Below are positions 11,021 to 21,610 of a stretch of 34,058 nt of DNA, piece after piece. Made by a program: the position numbers and the translations under genes. The stretch is taken from positions 64,793 to 98,850 of the forward strand of contig BFEA01000402.1 of assembly GCA_003427395.1 (NCBI GenBank). The letters run 5' to 3'. The notes under the pieces are model-generated. The model worked only from the letters and a program-made list of their open reading frames with translations, made no database searches and was not told where the DNA came from. Origin of the DNA: Chara braunii. Taxonomy: Eukaryota; Streptophyta; Charophyceae; Charales; Characeae. How positions within the stretch are numbered: the first letter of the stretch is position 1; every line of letters begins with the position of its first letter.

Positions 11021-11470
11021 AAAAAACCCATTTGATTACAAATTCTGAACGAACGAGAGGCCGGAGACCTCACAATTCAACCCGGTGTCTCTGGCAGCCT
11101 CAGCCGGTTTAGCTTAAAGAGTTTTATCTTCAAAATAATTCCTACCTTAAGTTTATCATTTAAATGATGACTGTTTTTTCCTCCGTATTTTTTGTATTTT
11201 TGGGTTTTTATTATGAATGTCTTTTTTTTTTTTTTTTTTGTCAGCAGTCTTCATCTATTCCCGCCATTCCATCTTATAGCGGTGAACTTTTTTTTTTTCT
11301 TTCGAAATTTTAATATTTTTTGAATTTTTTTCCGGCCATTCCAATAAGCAGTACTCGACAGCCGGAATAAGCGTGAACTTCTCTTTTCTTTTCAAATTTG
11401 TATATATTTTTTTAAATTATTTCTTGATAAGTTATACTTTTCTCGTACGACTTTCAGTCTGTCTGGTTCT
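10723..11470. other. T-rich non-coding stretch
   Basis: Several T homopolymers (about 10969-10978, 10987-11016, 11221-11239) and AT-rich sequence. cgtgacatccagatacattgtcg near 10936 echoes the duplicated unit upstream. No gene seen. Confidence 0.5.
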
Positions 11471-11981
11471 GTTAACGGTCGGGGACGGGTCTTCAGTTAA
11501 CGGTCGGGATCGGGTCGTCAGTTAACGGTCGGGGACGGGTCTTCAGTTAACGGTCGGGATCGGGTCGTCAGTTAACGGTCGGGATCGAGTCGTCAGTTAA
11601 CGGTCTGGATTGAGTGGTCAGTTAACGGTCGGAATTGGGTCGTCAGTTAACGGTCGGGATCGGGTCGTCAGTTAACGGTCGGGATCGGGTCGTCTGTTCA
11701 CGGTCGGGGTGGGTCGTCAGTTAACTAACGGTCGGGGTCGGGTCGTGAGTTAACTAACGGTCGGGGTCGGGTCGTCAGTTAACTAACGGTCGGGATCGGG
11801 TCGTCAGTTAATCAACGGTCGGGCCTGGGTCGTCTGTTAACTGTCGGCGTCGCGTCGTCAGTTAACTAACGGTCGGGGTCGGGTCGTCAGTCAACGATCG
11901 GGGCCTCTGGGTCGTCAGTTACTCCCGTAATTGAAGTTGATGGAGATGGTCCAAAGACTAACGGTCGGGGTCGCGTCGTCA
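11471..11981. repeat. GC-rich minisatellite, 25-29-bp unit, about 17 copies
   Basis: Unit gttaacggtcgggatcggg plus tcgtca (25 bp). In the right half an expanded 29-bp form adds a duplicated taac (gttaactaacggtcgg). Copies differ by scattered substitutions. An isolated last unit sits at 11957-11981 after a ~30-bp interruption. Confidence 0.9.
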
Positions 11982-12120
11982 TCGCCCCTTGCCAATCAAT
12001 ACATGGGACTTAGAAAAAAGTGAAGGTAGCTGAATTAAGGAAAGGTGTAAAGAGTCCCTACTTGAAAGTGAAGAAAGAAAGAAGAGAAAAAAATATGTAC
12101 AGCTTCTACTTCAGAATGTG

Positions 12121-12974
12121 ACCGTTGTAAGCCTTACAAACTATTCGAAAACGGAAAGAGAGAATTGCGTGGTAGATTGAATCAATGAATCGAGCAATGA
12201 AACGAGCAATGAAACGAGCAATGAAACGAGCAATGAATCTACTTGAGTGTGAGACCGTTGTAAGCCTTTTTTTTTGTTTTTTTGCTTTTTGTTTTTGAGA
12301 CTAACAACTATTCCAAAACGGAAAAAGAGAATTGCGTGGTAGATTGAATCAATGAATCGAGCAATGAAACNAGCAATGAAACGAGCAATGAANCGAGCAA
12401 TGAATCTACTTGAGTGTGAGACCGTTGTAAGCCTTTTTTTTTGTTTTTTTGCTTTTTGTTTTTGAGACTAACAACTATTCCAAAACGGAAAAAGAGAATT
12501 GCGTGGTAGATTGAATCAATGAATCGAGCAATGAAACTAGCAATGAAACGAGCAATGAATCGAGCAATGAATCTACTTGAGTGTGAGACCGTTGTAAGCC
12601 TTTTGTTTTTGTTTTTGTTTTTGTTTTTGTTTTTGAGACCGTTGTAAGACCGTTGTAAGCCTTAGTACTATTCCAAAACGGAAAGAGAGAATTGCGTGGT
12701 CGATTGAGTAATCAGTTGATCAATGAATCGATTAATCAATTCGTCGATCAATCAAATCAATCAAATCAAATCAATCAAATCAAATCAATCAAATCCATCA
12801 ATCAAGCGATTAATCAATCAATCAATTAGTCTAGCTCAGACTGACACCGTTGTAAGCCTTACTACTATTCCGAAACGGAAAAAGAGAATTACGTGGTCGA
12901 TTGATTAATCAGTCCATCAATCAATCAATCAATCAAGTAATCAATCAATCAATTAAGCAATCAATCAATTAATT

Positions 12975-13009
<35 letters not shown>

Positions 13010-13290
13010 GAATCTACCTCAGACTGAGAACGTTGTAAGCCTTACTACTATTTCTGAAACCGAGAAAGAAGATTGCGTCGTCGATTGATTAATCAATCGA
13101 TCAACCAATCAATCCATCAATCCATCAATCCATCAATCAATCCATCAATCCATCAATCAATCGACCAATTAATCGGCCAATTGATTAATCAATGAATCAA
13201 ACAATCAATCGAGCAAATCAATGAATCGATCAGTTACATCAATCGATCAATGAATCGATGAACAAATGATCGGATCAGCAAATTAACCGA
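12121..13290. repeat. Satellite with ~130-200-bp unit and internal short-repeat array
   Basis: accgttgtaagcc recurs at 12121, 12254, 12421, 12588, 12649 (partial duplication), 12846 and, changed, 13029. Each unit continues with an actattccaaaacgg-like block, agagaattgcgtggt, then a short-repeat array. In the first units the array is a 12-mer (gagcaatgaaac). In later units it is (AATC)n-like and longer. Units 2 to 4 share a T-rich insert. N bases at 12371 and 12393 fall inside the array. Confidence 0.85.
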
Positions 13291-13494
13291 TCAAACGAGT
13301 TGGTCAAAATAAACGAAACGATTCAGTAATCCATCGACCAATCGGGGGAATGAGCGCAGAGGGGGAAAGGGGGAGGGGGATGGGGAGGGGGCAGCCATTC
13401 TCGTTCGGCCTTGCGCATTCAGGAAATAGTTTAATTTTAGACCAATGCTTCGATCAGAGCAATAGATTGAATGCAATATATATAATATATATAT

Positions 13495-13680
13495 ACACGG
13501 GGGTGGGGGCAGCCGCCGCTCAACCTACATCCACGTGGGCGGCCTTGTACGCAAGAGGTTCTCAACAGGGGGAGTTGTAAGGAAGAAGATTAAAAAATGA
13601 ATTTATTTTTCTTTGTTTTCTTTCTCTTTTCTTTTCGCTTTTGCGCTCTGATAACTTTGTGACAATCTATATACGGTGTC
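13495..13680. repeat. Dispersed repeat, copy 1
   Basis: gggggtgggggcagccgccgctcaacc ... acgtgggcggccttgtacgcaagagg, followed by a T-rich block and gtgacaatctatat, aligns in order with 21368-21610. Identity unknown. The G-rich start can form a short hairpin with the later part. Not recognised as a known RNA. Confidence 0.5.
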
Positions 13681-13899
13681 ACGATTTATGCTCATTTACC
13701 CGATGTTCGTCAAATGATGGGATCAACGTTTTGCAAGAACAACCGATGATGAGGAAATGCCTACAAACACATGGGTGGATGAGAAACGATAATAACAGTA
13801 ATACTTTTATCTACCAATGCCGCTGTGCTCCTGCGCCCCTGATCTAAATCGCATGCGCGCGCTTCCCTTAGCGAGAACGAACACCCTAATTTATGGCAT

Positions 13900-13969
<70 letters not shown>

Positions 13970-13973
13970 GAGG
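13900..13973. repeat. (CG)n(GA)n microsatellite
   Basis: catgcgcgcgcgcgcgcg runs directly into a (GA)n tract of about 60 bp. It lies about 250 bp upstream of the ERH exon. GA runs are frequent in plant promoters and 5' leaders, but no start site can be assigned here. Confidence 0.85.
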
Positions 13974-14006
13974 TGGGCTAGGCGTGGTTGTTTGCGGTTT
14001 TTTTTT

Positions 14007-14021
14007 TGGGTTTAGGGTTTT
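14007..14021 (-). promoter_or_regulatory. Telo-box-like motif upstream of ERH exon
   Basis: gggtttagggttttt on the + strand contains the complement of AAACCCTAA, the plant telo-box found near start sites of many housekeeping genes. It lies about 200 bp before the ERH exon, next to a GA tract. A promoter role is inferred from position only. Confidence 0.3.
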
Positions 14022-14224
14022 TGCCATAGTGATCTTCAATAATGTGTTTTACATTATGTATTTCGAACTATTTTCAATATTTTTTCGTAATCGTTTTCCG
14101 TATCATTTAAGTTTTTTTTTTTTTTTTTAACTCTTTTCAGTAAACTTAATAACTATACCCCTTTTTTTAATGATTTGTTTTTAATATTCTATTCTTTTTC
14201 TGTTGTTGTTTACGCATTTTGCAG

Positions 14225-14315
14225 GGTAGGCATACGATCATTCTGATGCAGCCCCAGCCAAATCGTGCCAGCAGAACGTTCATGGATTACGAGACAGTGC
14301 CTGCGGCAATGGACG
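14225..14315 (+). CDS. ERH: ENHANCER OF RUDIMENTARY HOMOLOG, internal exon encoding the N-terminal part
   Basis: ERH is a small (~100 residues), deeply conserved nuclear protein that dimerises and acts as an adaptor in RNA processing and mRNA metabolism in animals and fission yeast; its plant role is less defined. The 91-bp exon follows a T-rich tract ending ttttgcag and reads GRHTIILMQPQPNR, ASRTFMDYETV and PAAMD. This is the family's N-terminal beta strand (HTIILMQ) and the R.F.DYE motif. It ends at G with donor GTACAG (14316), giving phase 1. Its codon continues as Gly into the exon at 28256-28376. The initiator Met is not here; a small upstream coding exon ending in phase 0 is needed and was not found. 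A U2 retropseudogene lies 96 bp downstream. Intact and unbroken as far as seen. Confidence 0.85.
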
Positions 14316-14400
14316 GTACAGATCGATCTCAGTTCTTTTGTCCCCCTTTTTTTTTTTTTTTTTTTTTTTTTTCCTTTTGTTCTGCAGAGGTAAAAGGTTA

Positions 14401-14531
14401 TAAGTCCGTCAATACCTTTCTCGGCCTTTTGGCTAAGATCAAGTGTAGTATCTGTTCTGATCAGTTTAATATCTGATCCGTGGTCCATCGGACCATTTAA
14501 GAAAAAAAAAAAAAAAAAAGTTAAGTCCGTC
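14401..14531. repeat. Target-site duplication flanking the U2 retropseudogene
   Basis: TAAGTCCGTC at 14401-14410 and 14522-14531, identical, immediately outside the U2 5' end and the poly(A) tail. Confidence 0.85.
14411..14519 (+). pseudogene. U2 snRNA retropseudogene, 3'-truncated, with poly(A)
   Basis: ATACCTTTCTCGGCCTTTTG starts at 14412 and continues through the U2 5' region, including the branch-site recognition GTAGTA (14445-14450) and the cagtttaatatctgat block. It stops in stem-loop IIb (tggtccatcggacca). An 18-nt A tail follows (14502-14519). The 10-base sequence TAAGTCCGTC is present at 14401-14410 and again at 14522-14531, a target-site duplication. Together these are hallmarks of LINE-type retrotransposition of an snRNA. 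The Sm site and 3' half are missing, so it is not functional. It sits in the first seen ERH intron. Confidence 0.9.
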
Positions 14532-14612
14532 TCTGCGACCACACATAGCCCATTCCCCCTCCCCCCCCCCCCCCCCCCTCCCTCCTTCTCTCTTCCCCCA
14601 GAAGGTAACAAA

Positions 14613-14734
14613 GGGCCTCGCTCGGCTACTCACCAAATATGCAAGATGGGAATGAATCTTCCGCTAGAACAGGGAAAGATACACCGCCATCATTTTTGTT
14701 TTTTGTGCATGTCGAAAGTAGTGGAGCGAGGGCC
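14613..14734. mobile_element. Foldback family B, copy 2
   Basis: Starts gggcctcgctcggctact and ends agtagtggagcgagggcc. The core gaatcttccgctagaacagg matches the reverse complement of copy 1 (7224-7322), so this copy is inverted relative to it. It has a T-rich expansion near 14693-14704. Confidence 0.65.
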
Positions 14735-14813
14735 AAACAATGAAGGCCATGTAGTTTCTCCTCTCCCATTCCTATCTATTCTTTCTGGCCTTTTTTTTTT
14801 TTTTTTTTTTTTT

Positions 14814-15608
14814 NNNNNNNNNNNNNNNNNNNNNNNNNNNNNNNNNNNNNNNNNNNNNNNNNNNNNNNNNNNNNNNNNNNNNNNNNNNNNNNNNNNNNNN
14901 NNNNNNNNNNNNNNNNNNNNNNNNNNNNNNNNNNNNNNNNNNNNNNNNNNNNNNNNNNNNNNNNNNNNNNNNNNNNNNNNNNNNNNNNNNNNNNNNNNNN
15001 NNNNNNNNNNNNNNNNNNNNNNNNNNNNNNNNNNNNNNNNNNNNNNNNNNNNNNNNNNNNNNNNNNNNNNNNNNNNNNNNNNNNNNNNNNNNNNNNNNNN
15101 NNNNNNNNNNNNNNNNNNNNNNNNNNNNNNNNNNNNNNNNNNNNNNNNNNNNNNNNNNNNNNNNNNNNNNNNNNNNNNNNNNNNNNNNNNNNNNNNNNNN
15201 NNNNNNNNNNNNNNNNNNNNNNNNNNNNNNNNNNNNNNNNNNNNNNNNNNNNNNNNNNNNNNNNNNNNNNNNNNNNNNNNNNNNNNNNNNNNNNNNNNNN
15301 NNNNNNNNNNNNNNNNNNNNNNNNNNNNNNNNNNNNNNNNNNNNNNNNNNNNNNNNNNNNNNNNNNNNNNNNNNNNNNNNNNNNNNNNNNNNNNNNNNNN
15401 NNNNNNNNNNNNNNNNNNNNNNNNNNNNNNNNNNNNNNNNNNNNNNNNNNNNNNNNNNNNNNNNNNNNNNNNNNNNNNNNNNNNNNNNNNNNNNNNNNNN
15501 NNNNNNNNNNNNNNNNNNNNNNNNNNNNNNNNNNNNNNNNNNNNNNNNNNNNNNNNNNNNNNNNNNNNNNNNNNNNNNNNNNNNNNNNNNNNNNNNNNNN
15601 NNNNNNNN
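14814..15608. other. Assembly gap (795 N)
   Basis: Run of N flanked by a T homopolymer on the left and a C run then an A/T-rich simple repeat on the right. Apparent open frames across it are meaningless. It lies inside the ERH intron. Confidence 1.
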
Positions 15609-16108
15609 CCCCCCCCAAAAAAATAAATAAACAAATAAATAAATAAATAAAATAATAAAATAATAAAATAATAAAATAATAAATAAATAAATGGATGAAG
15701 GCTCAAGCCATAAGCGGCAGGGTTGTAGCCCCGTGGGCACTCCCCCCAGAGTTTGCTGCCTATTTTTTGACTGTTTCGCTTGGAAAAAAAGTACTTCGTC
15801 GTTTTCCGGCCTGCCCTTCCTCCCATTCTCTCTCACCTTGTGGTGTCATGGCCAGTGCCGCAGCAGGAGATCCCTTGTCTGTATTATTATCCATAATAGT
15901 TGTAGAGACTCTTATCAATTATTGAATGCTATTTGGGAGGGGGGGGTGGGAGGGGGGGGGCACTTGTGGAGGGTAACAAAACGAAATCATCCTCAGAAAA
16001 TTTAGAGATCCTGTACTTATCCATTTAGTCTAATCCATTTAGTCAAGTTGAACGGCATCCGTACAGCATCAGAGATTTGCCAATCATTGGATCATCTATT
16101 TTTTCCTA
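15609..16108. other. Intronic stretch with AAAT-type simple repeat
   Basis: (AAATA)n/(AATA)n-like repeat at about 15617-15691 and G-rich tract near 15938-15960. Otherwise unique sequence without a recognisable gene. Confidence 0.5.
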
Positions 16109-16225
16109 TACCGTCTTCCCCCCCCCCCCCGAATAGAATGGACGGTCATTATGCCTGTACTGGGGGTAAATTTCAGTCTAGTTGCAGTGGTAGTGACCGT
16201 ACGTTCTATTCGGGGAAAGACAGTA
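16109..16225. mobile_element. Foldback element D
   Basis: 117 bp. The left arm taccgtcttcccc...gaatagaatggacggtca pairs with the right arm tgaccgtacgttctattcgggg...aagacagta. The left arm has an expanded C run. Non-coding. Confidence 0.6.
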
Positions 16226-16442
16226 CCGTCTCGCTCCACGAGCAAGTGGCATGCCAAGCTTCTCTGGGTTATTCTAAATTTCTTAATTTATTGACTTTTT
16301 ATTAGTTAGGCTGTTACCTTTTTTTTTTTTTTTTTTTCTTTTTTTTTCCGGTTGTTACCCTGCACTGGTGGATCAGCTTCTTTCCCCCAGCAAGCAGGAA
16401 AAGGTATTTGGACCTTCCTGTCGTTACCCTGCCAAGGTGTAT

Positions 16443-16575
16443 CAGGCTGTTAGTAACTTTTTACCCTAGCAGGCTGTTAGTAACTTTTTACCCTAGCAGG
16501 CTGTTAGTAACTTTTTACCCTAGCAGGCTGTTAGTAACTTTTTACCTTAGCAGGCTGTTAGCAACTTTTTACCCT
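16443..16575. repeat. 27-bp minisatellite, about 5 copies
   Basis: caggctgttagtaacttttt plus accctag, repeated head to tail with one or two substitutions in the last copies. Related short motifs (gttaccctgc...ggtggatcagg) surround it from 16313 to 16733. Confidence 0.9.
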
Positions 16576-17031
16576 GAGTGGAAAAATGGGATGTGAAGTT
16601 TGAACCCTCCACCTGTTGTTACCATGCCCAGCTGGATCAGGTTGTTACCCTGAAGTTAGTGGAAGAATGGGATTTGAACCCTCACTCAACCTGTTGGTAC
16701 CCTGCACAGGTGGATCAGGTTGGTACCCTGCAGACGGCCAGCAGCTGTATATAATTCGGAACTGCAGGGGATAAGAGTGAAATGGGCAATCACCATTTCA
16801 CCTGATCACTCACTCACACACTCCTGAAAGCTATCTGAGATCACATCTGCGACGACGACTTCGGAAGTTCACTTCTCTGAAGAGGGGAGGGGAGGGGAGG
16901 GGAGGGGCCTCTTCAGCCATCTTTACGCAATGGCAATCGCATATGAATACTCACTCAGTTGGAGATAGTGTGTTGCTTATGTGCTTAACGATATGCCTGG
17001 CAATGTAGACCCCAATGCGGGCTGATTACGT
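16576..17031. other. Intronic stretch with GGGGA repeat
   Basis: Contains degenerate ggttgttaccctg motifs, two gggattTgaaccctc-like sites (B-box-like on the - strand, no A box seen), and (GGGGA)n at about 16883-16906 flanked by complementary ctgaagagg/cctcttcag. No gene. Confidence 0.5.
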
Positions 17032-17837
17032 TGTGAGGAAACCCGGGGAGGGGTCGCCTACCGTTCGCTGAAGCCAGGGGCAACAGCGCCTGTCACTCGT
17101 TGCGCCCGCTTCCGAGGTCCTCAGCGACCAGCAGGGTTCTTTTTGTGATCCGCCTGTCACAGCGTCCGCTCATTGATGAGCTTTGTATCATGATCAGGGC
17201 ACGGGAAAACAACTAATTATTTCTCTCAATTAAAGTATTCCTCATTTTCAGGCAGGCTCCTAATCCAGGCTTGGAACGATTCAAAGGGGTTTAGCTGTTT
17301 CGCCTTAGCACAGATACTTGCAAAAAAAAAAAGAAATAAAATAAAATAAAATAACATTAAAAGAAGGTATATAAAAAAAAGAAATGCGCGCGGCTCACTC
17401 CCTCAACCTTTGTGAGCACAGGCTTTCTCCCTCTCATCCTTTGTGCGAATAGTCTCTCCCACTCTCAAGCTTCGTGAGCACAGACTCTCTCTCTCTCTGC
17501 TGCCCTGTCACTCTTCGTCTCTCTCTCTCATTCGGCTGCGCTGTCACTCTCNCTCTCTCTCTCTCATTGACGTCCGTTGTCACTCTCCCCCGCTCTTTCA
17601 TTTTGCGTGCAATTTCTTACCCCTTACCTTTGTCTGAACAGCAGCAGGAAATGAAAACGAGTGGTTTCAGCCGGTAGCGGGGATACTTGATTGCCCGCTC
17701 AGCAAACTGGACGGTCACATTGTCAGTGGGATTGCTTGATTGCAGTCTTGATGAGCTATTCATCATAAGTGGCCGAACCCACCAACAGTAGGATCGATCG
17801 ATTATCTGATAATTAGAGATTCACCAGTCACCAATCC

Positions 17838-18032
17838 GGCCCTGTCAGCGCTGGGGAAAACGGTTGGCTGGTCAGCGAATATAGTAAAATAACCAGTCCC
17901 GACAGCTGTGGGAAACTCGATTGGCTGACCAGCGAATGTAGTAAAATAATCCGTCCCGACAGCAGCGGGAAACTTGATTGGCTGATCAGCGAATGTGGTA
18001 AGGTAACTGGTTCCAATGCCAACGGGAAACTT
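17838..18032. repeat. 57-bp tandem repeat within the LTR
   Basis: Unit gacagctgtgggaaactcga...ccagcgaatgtagtaaaata. The left LTR has one unit more than the right LTR (23876-24013), the only large indel between them. The unit is 19 codons and stays open on the - strand, giving a 19-residue repeat (FPAAVGTDYFTTFAGQPI-like). Confidence 0.8.
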
Positions 18033-18209
18033 TAACTGATCCCGATGGCAGCGGGGCAATTCTCCCCATACTCTCTNATATGTGTGAGCTGTTACATTAG
18101 ACCAATCAACTACGATCGGTCGTGTATCTGCACAGCCCTAACGGCCAGATCAAAACTCGAAGTTCCAGTGTTCCGAACCAGAAGCTTCAGCAAATCAGCC
18201 CTCGATTTT

Positions 18210-18925
18210 CTCCATGTGTGCAGGTAGCTGAAACGGGCAGTAGCTCTAGCGGGCAGATTAATGCCCAATATTCAGAATGGGCTCAAGTAGTGGTGGCAGT
18301 GGGCAGATCAGCCCCTCTTCTCTCCATGTGAACGGGATGATGGAATGGCTGATCACCGCTTGATTTCCCCCATGTATGCGGATAGCTCTAGCGGGCAGTA
18401 GTAGTGGCAGCGGGCAGATCAGCCCTCAGTTCTCTCTTCGTCAACAGTCCACAGGATGATAAAACGGGCTAATCAGCGGGCAGATTAATGTCCAATATTC
18501 AGAAAGTGCTCAAGTAGTAGGAACAACGGGCAGATCAGCCCTCAGTTCTCTCCATGTCAACGGGATGATGGAATGGCTAATCACCGCTTGATTTCCCCCA
18601 TGTATGCGAATAGCTCTAGCGGGCAGATTAATGCCCAATATTCAGAATGGGCTCAAGTAGTAGTGGCAGGGGCAGATCAGCCCCTCAGTTCTCTCCATGT
18701 GAACGGGATGATGGAATGGCTAATCACTGCTTGATTTCCCCCATGTATGCGGATAGCTCTAGCGGGCAGTAGTATTGGCAGCGGGCAGATCAGCCCTCAG
18801 TTCTCTCTACGTCAACAGTCCAGAGGATGATAGAACGGGCTGATCAGCGGGCAGATAAATGTCCAATATTCAGAATGTGCTCAAGTAGTAGGAACAACGG
18901 GCAGATCAGCCCTCAGCTCTCTCCA
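18210..18925. repeat. 110-140-bp imperfect repeat array within the LTR
   Basis: gggcagatcagccc recurs near 18303, 18413, 18529, 18668, 18783 and 18899. Shared blocks lie between (gggatgatggaatggct, ttgatttcccccatgtatgc, aatattcagaa.gtgctcaagtag). The same array occurs at 24191-24906 in the other LTR. Confidence 0.8.
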
Positions 18926-20574
18926 TACCACCCTTCAAATTCTCAAGTCCACTCACTCTACTCTCACCCATGCGCTCTCCCGTTCAACAAATCTGATATG
19001 GTAGGAGCCAGGTGAGTGCAATAAAATAAATAAATAAATAAATAATAATAACAATAATAAAAACGAACAAAAGGACCCTCTCTCACACACTCACTCTGCA
19101 CAGTCCCTCACCTCGACTCTCTCTAATTGGCTCTCTCCCATTTACTCCAACAGTCACGTTCTCCTCTTTCGTTCTCATTCCCGCTCGTGGACTATTCCTC
19201 ACTCTCTCATCAGTTGATACAGATGCTACCCGACCAGCAAGCTAATTCACTGGCTCGAATTCAAATGCACTTGGACGCGGACAGATCCAGATGCGTGCGC
19301 GCGCTATCCAAAAAAAAAAAAAAAAAAACAGAAAAAAAAACAATAGAGCAAACTGTTCTCTCTTATCTCTCTCTCACGCACGTATGCAGTTGCGATCTCC
19401 AGTCAACACCGGAGGCCGCTACGCACGCCCTTGCACATTCGACCCAGCCTCTCCATACATCTGACTCGTCCCCATCATCTTTCTCGGCAATCCCGTTCAG
19501 AAGTCAACTGACCGGACAGGGATAATGGACACCTGGCGCGCTCTCCCTGAAGCGCCCTGACCCCGTCGAGCGCCTGCTTGATCCTCCCTGATCACTCCCT
19601 GAGAACCTGTGCTCCCGTTTCCAGACTGCACATCCCCCTTCTCTCTCACTCTCCCTCTCACACGCGAGTAACCGCCTGAGCGCCGACGCGTCTTCCCCGT
19701 GCTTGCACTCGCGGGTACGCCTTGTTCGTGTCCGGCTCTCCCCTCTCTCTAGGCGTAACCGCCTGGGCGCCGATGTCTCCGCCTCGAGCTCGTCTCCCAC
19801 TCTGCAACTGCTTGACGCCGGGCACACCTGGCATGCAATCCCATTCCCTTCACTGTTCTCCCCTATATCTCCTTCAGTCCCATGGTTTGACCGACCAGGG
19901 CCTTCTCGGAGTGCAAGTGTGCAGGAAGTAGTCCGCCGCGCCACGGAGGAAAAAAAAAACAGTGGTACCGGTCTCACAGGCTCGGCGTTCACAGTACCCA
20001 GGCACCAGCTTCAGCCCACTGGCGTAGACAGCTCCGACGAGTTTCGCAATGGTTCCGAGCCGAGATAGTCCCCTACATCCCCTCCCTTGCCACGGGCTTT
20101 AGCGGGTCAGTGATATCTGAGTGACTAAGCACTTAGGCCCGTAGTGGCCACGGCGTCGGGGCAGGGGCCCCCATGCGGATCCACCTGTACTGCCAGTTCC
20201 CGCACGGTACCTTGCGAAACCGCGTGGCCCTTCAGACCCTGCAGTACCAGTAATATTCGGGTAGCAGAAGTAGTCCCTTGAGCCAGGCAAGCTGAGCCCA
20301 ATCCCACCAAAAAAAATCAAACAGCTCTGCAGCCAACCCCCCCTTAGTCTGCATATGTCTAAAGGTTAACACTTCTATCTGCCGCTGACCACACTACCCG
20401 TATACCGGCAGTTTGACGGTACCAAGTCCCATAGAACCGGAGCAAATGTGGCAATCTCCTACCGATCGCTGGATCAGCGCGCGTAAGTGTCCCAGGCTAG
20501 TACACACACGAAAATAGTGGTACCCCGTTGCGGTGTCCCATGGAACAAGTTGCGGCGTCACCATACCAATTCNA

Positions 20575-20585
20575 CCTCTTCCCCT
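20575..20585 (-). other. Polypurine tract of the LARD-like element
   Basis: The + strand cctcttcccct reads AGGGGAAGAGG on the - strand, directly before the LTR start TGGAATTGG (one base is N). This is the expected plus-strand primer site. Confidence 0.75.
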
Positions 20586-21367
20586 AGGTAGTGTAATGCC
20601 CTGCTAATTGTGCCACTAGTCCCTGTCGTCGCGAGGCCCACCACGGCCTCCCTGACCGCACCCGGTCCCAAATACAAGTAGGCTCTCACTACGCCTAATC
20701 CTTGTCCCGGCCGGTGCTCTCTGTACGTCCAAAGCCACACGTCCTCGGACANGATTATGGACCTCCACGCAAACTGGCCGTCAACGTGTCGAATGTTGCG
20801 CCCGGGGATCGTGAGCTCGACCAGATCCCCCTCTATGAGTTCAGGGGGCTCCAAGTCCNAGTCAATGGTAGCCCCATAGACCTCTACTTGCACCCGCGGC
20901 CACATTCAACTGGCGGCTAGAGAGAACGCAGCAAGAGGGAGGTGTAGATTAATAACTGAAAATTCCCGTCGCTTGCCTCACGCCTTCGGGAACAAGCTAG
21001 TAGGTTCACCCGAAAACAGGTTACTGCAGCGTCTCTTTTCTTTCTTCTAGGGATTTTTTTTGTATTTTTCAATTATAAATTAAAGAAAATGTATTTAGTT
21101 AAGATAAAGTTTCTTTTTTAGTTTATATATATATTAGACATGCTATTTGTCAGGAATGTATGGTTGGCATGCTTAATGTCAGCCGTCGTGGCAGTTGTTG
21201 TTTTGAGAATGCTCAGTTAGGTCTTCCATGCGCTCATCCACCCCATCCTTACAATGTGTGTCCTTTCTGTCGTCAAGGACAGCCTCATTCTTGAGCTTTT
21301 CCCTGTGTTTAACACCTTCCCTTTCACTCTGCCTCTCTCACAGCGTGCAAGTGGGCTGTTATGGCAT

Positions 21368-21610
21368 ACGGGGATGGGGGCAGCTCGCGCTCAACTTCAT
21401 CAACGTGGCGAGCCTTGCACGCGAGAGGGACAGTGGAGGTGGAGTTCAAAGAAGAATGAGAAATTTAATGGTTTCAATCTGCCCTTGTTTTTTCTTTTTG
21501 TTTTTATTTTTATTTTTATTTTTGCATGTTATCACTGTGCCCGTTTTTTGCTTTTATTCTTTGTTCCGCAAAGTGTGCTCTTTTAGTTTGTAGTGATGTG
21601 ACAATATATT
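21368..21610. repeat. Dispersed repeat, copy 2
   Basis: gggatgggggcagctcgcgctcaac...acgtggcgagccttgcacgcgagagg, then a T-rich block and gtgacaatatatt, aligns with 13495-13680. It could be part of the element interior or an older insertion. Confidence 0.5.

Larger units (their letters stand above)
17032..20574 (-). repeat. 3' LTR (left copy) of the LARD-like element
   Basis: Begins TGTGAGG on the + strand and ends at aattcN(a) by the polypurine tract. It aligns with 23070-26554 at a constant offset of 6038, then 5981 after a single 57-bp difference, with only scattered substitutions. This indicates recent insertion. It holds CT-rich tracts, a 57-bp repeat and a 110-140-bp repeat array. Confidence 0.85.

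Noticed and set aside
11471-11981. CRISPR-like regular repeats
   Set aside because: Repeats are contiguous with no unique spacers, in a eukaryotic context; it is a minisatellite.
14004-14022. Telomere-type TTTAGGG sequence
   Set aside because: Only one to two units; not an interstitial telomere array.
14646-15836. Open frames of 280-378 codons
   Set aside because: They run through the 795-base N gap; nearly all residues are unknown.
16600-16690. Two B-box-like gggatttgaaccctc sites
   Set aside because: No A box or cloverleaf; they belong to a local repeat.
19504-19992. 162-codon - strand frame in both LTRs (also 25485-25973)
   Set aside because: Present twice only because the LTR is duplicated; low-complexity Arg/Ser-rich, no known motif.
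20558-20905. 115-codon - strand frame as a retroelement protein
   Set aside because: No recognisable motif, contains N bases, and runs across the polypurine tract into the LTR.
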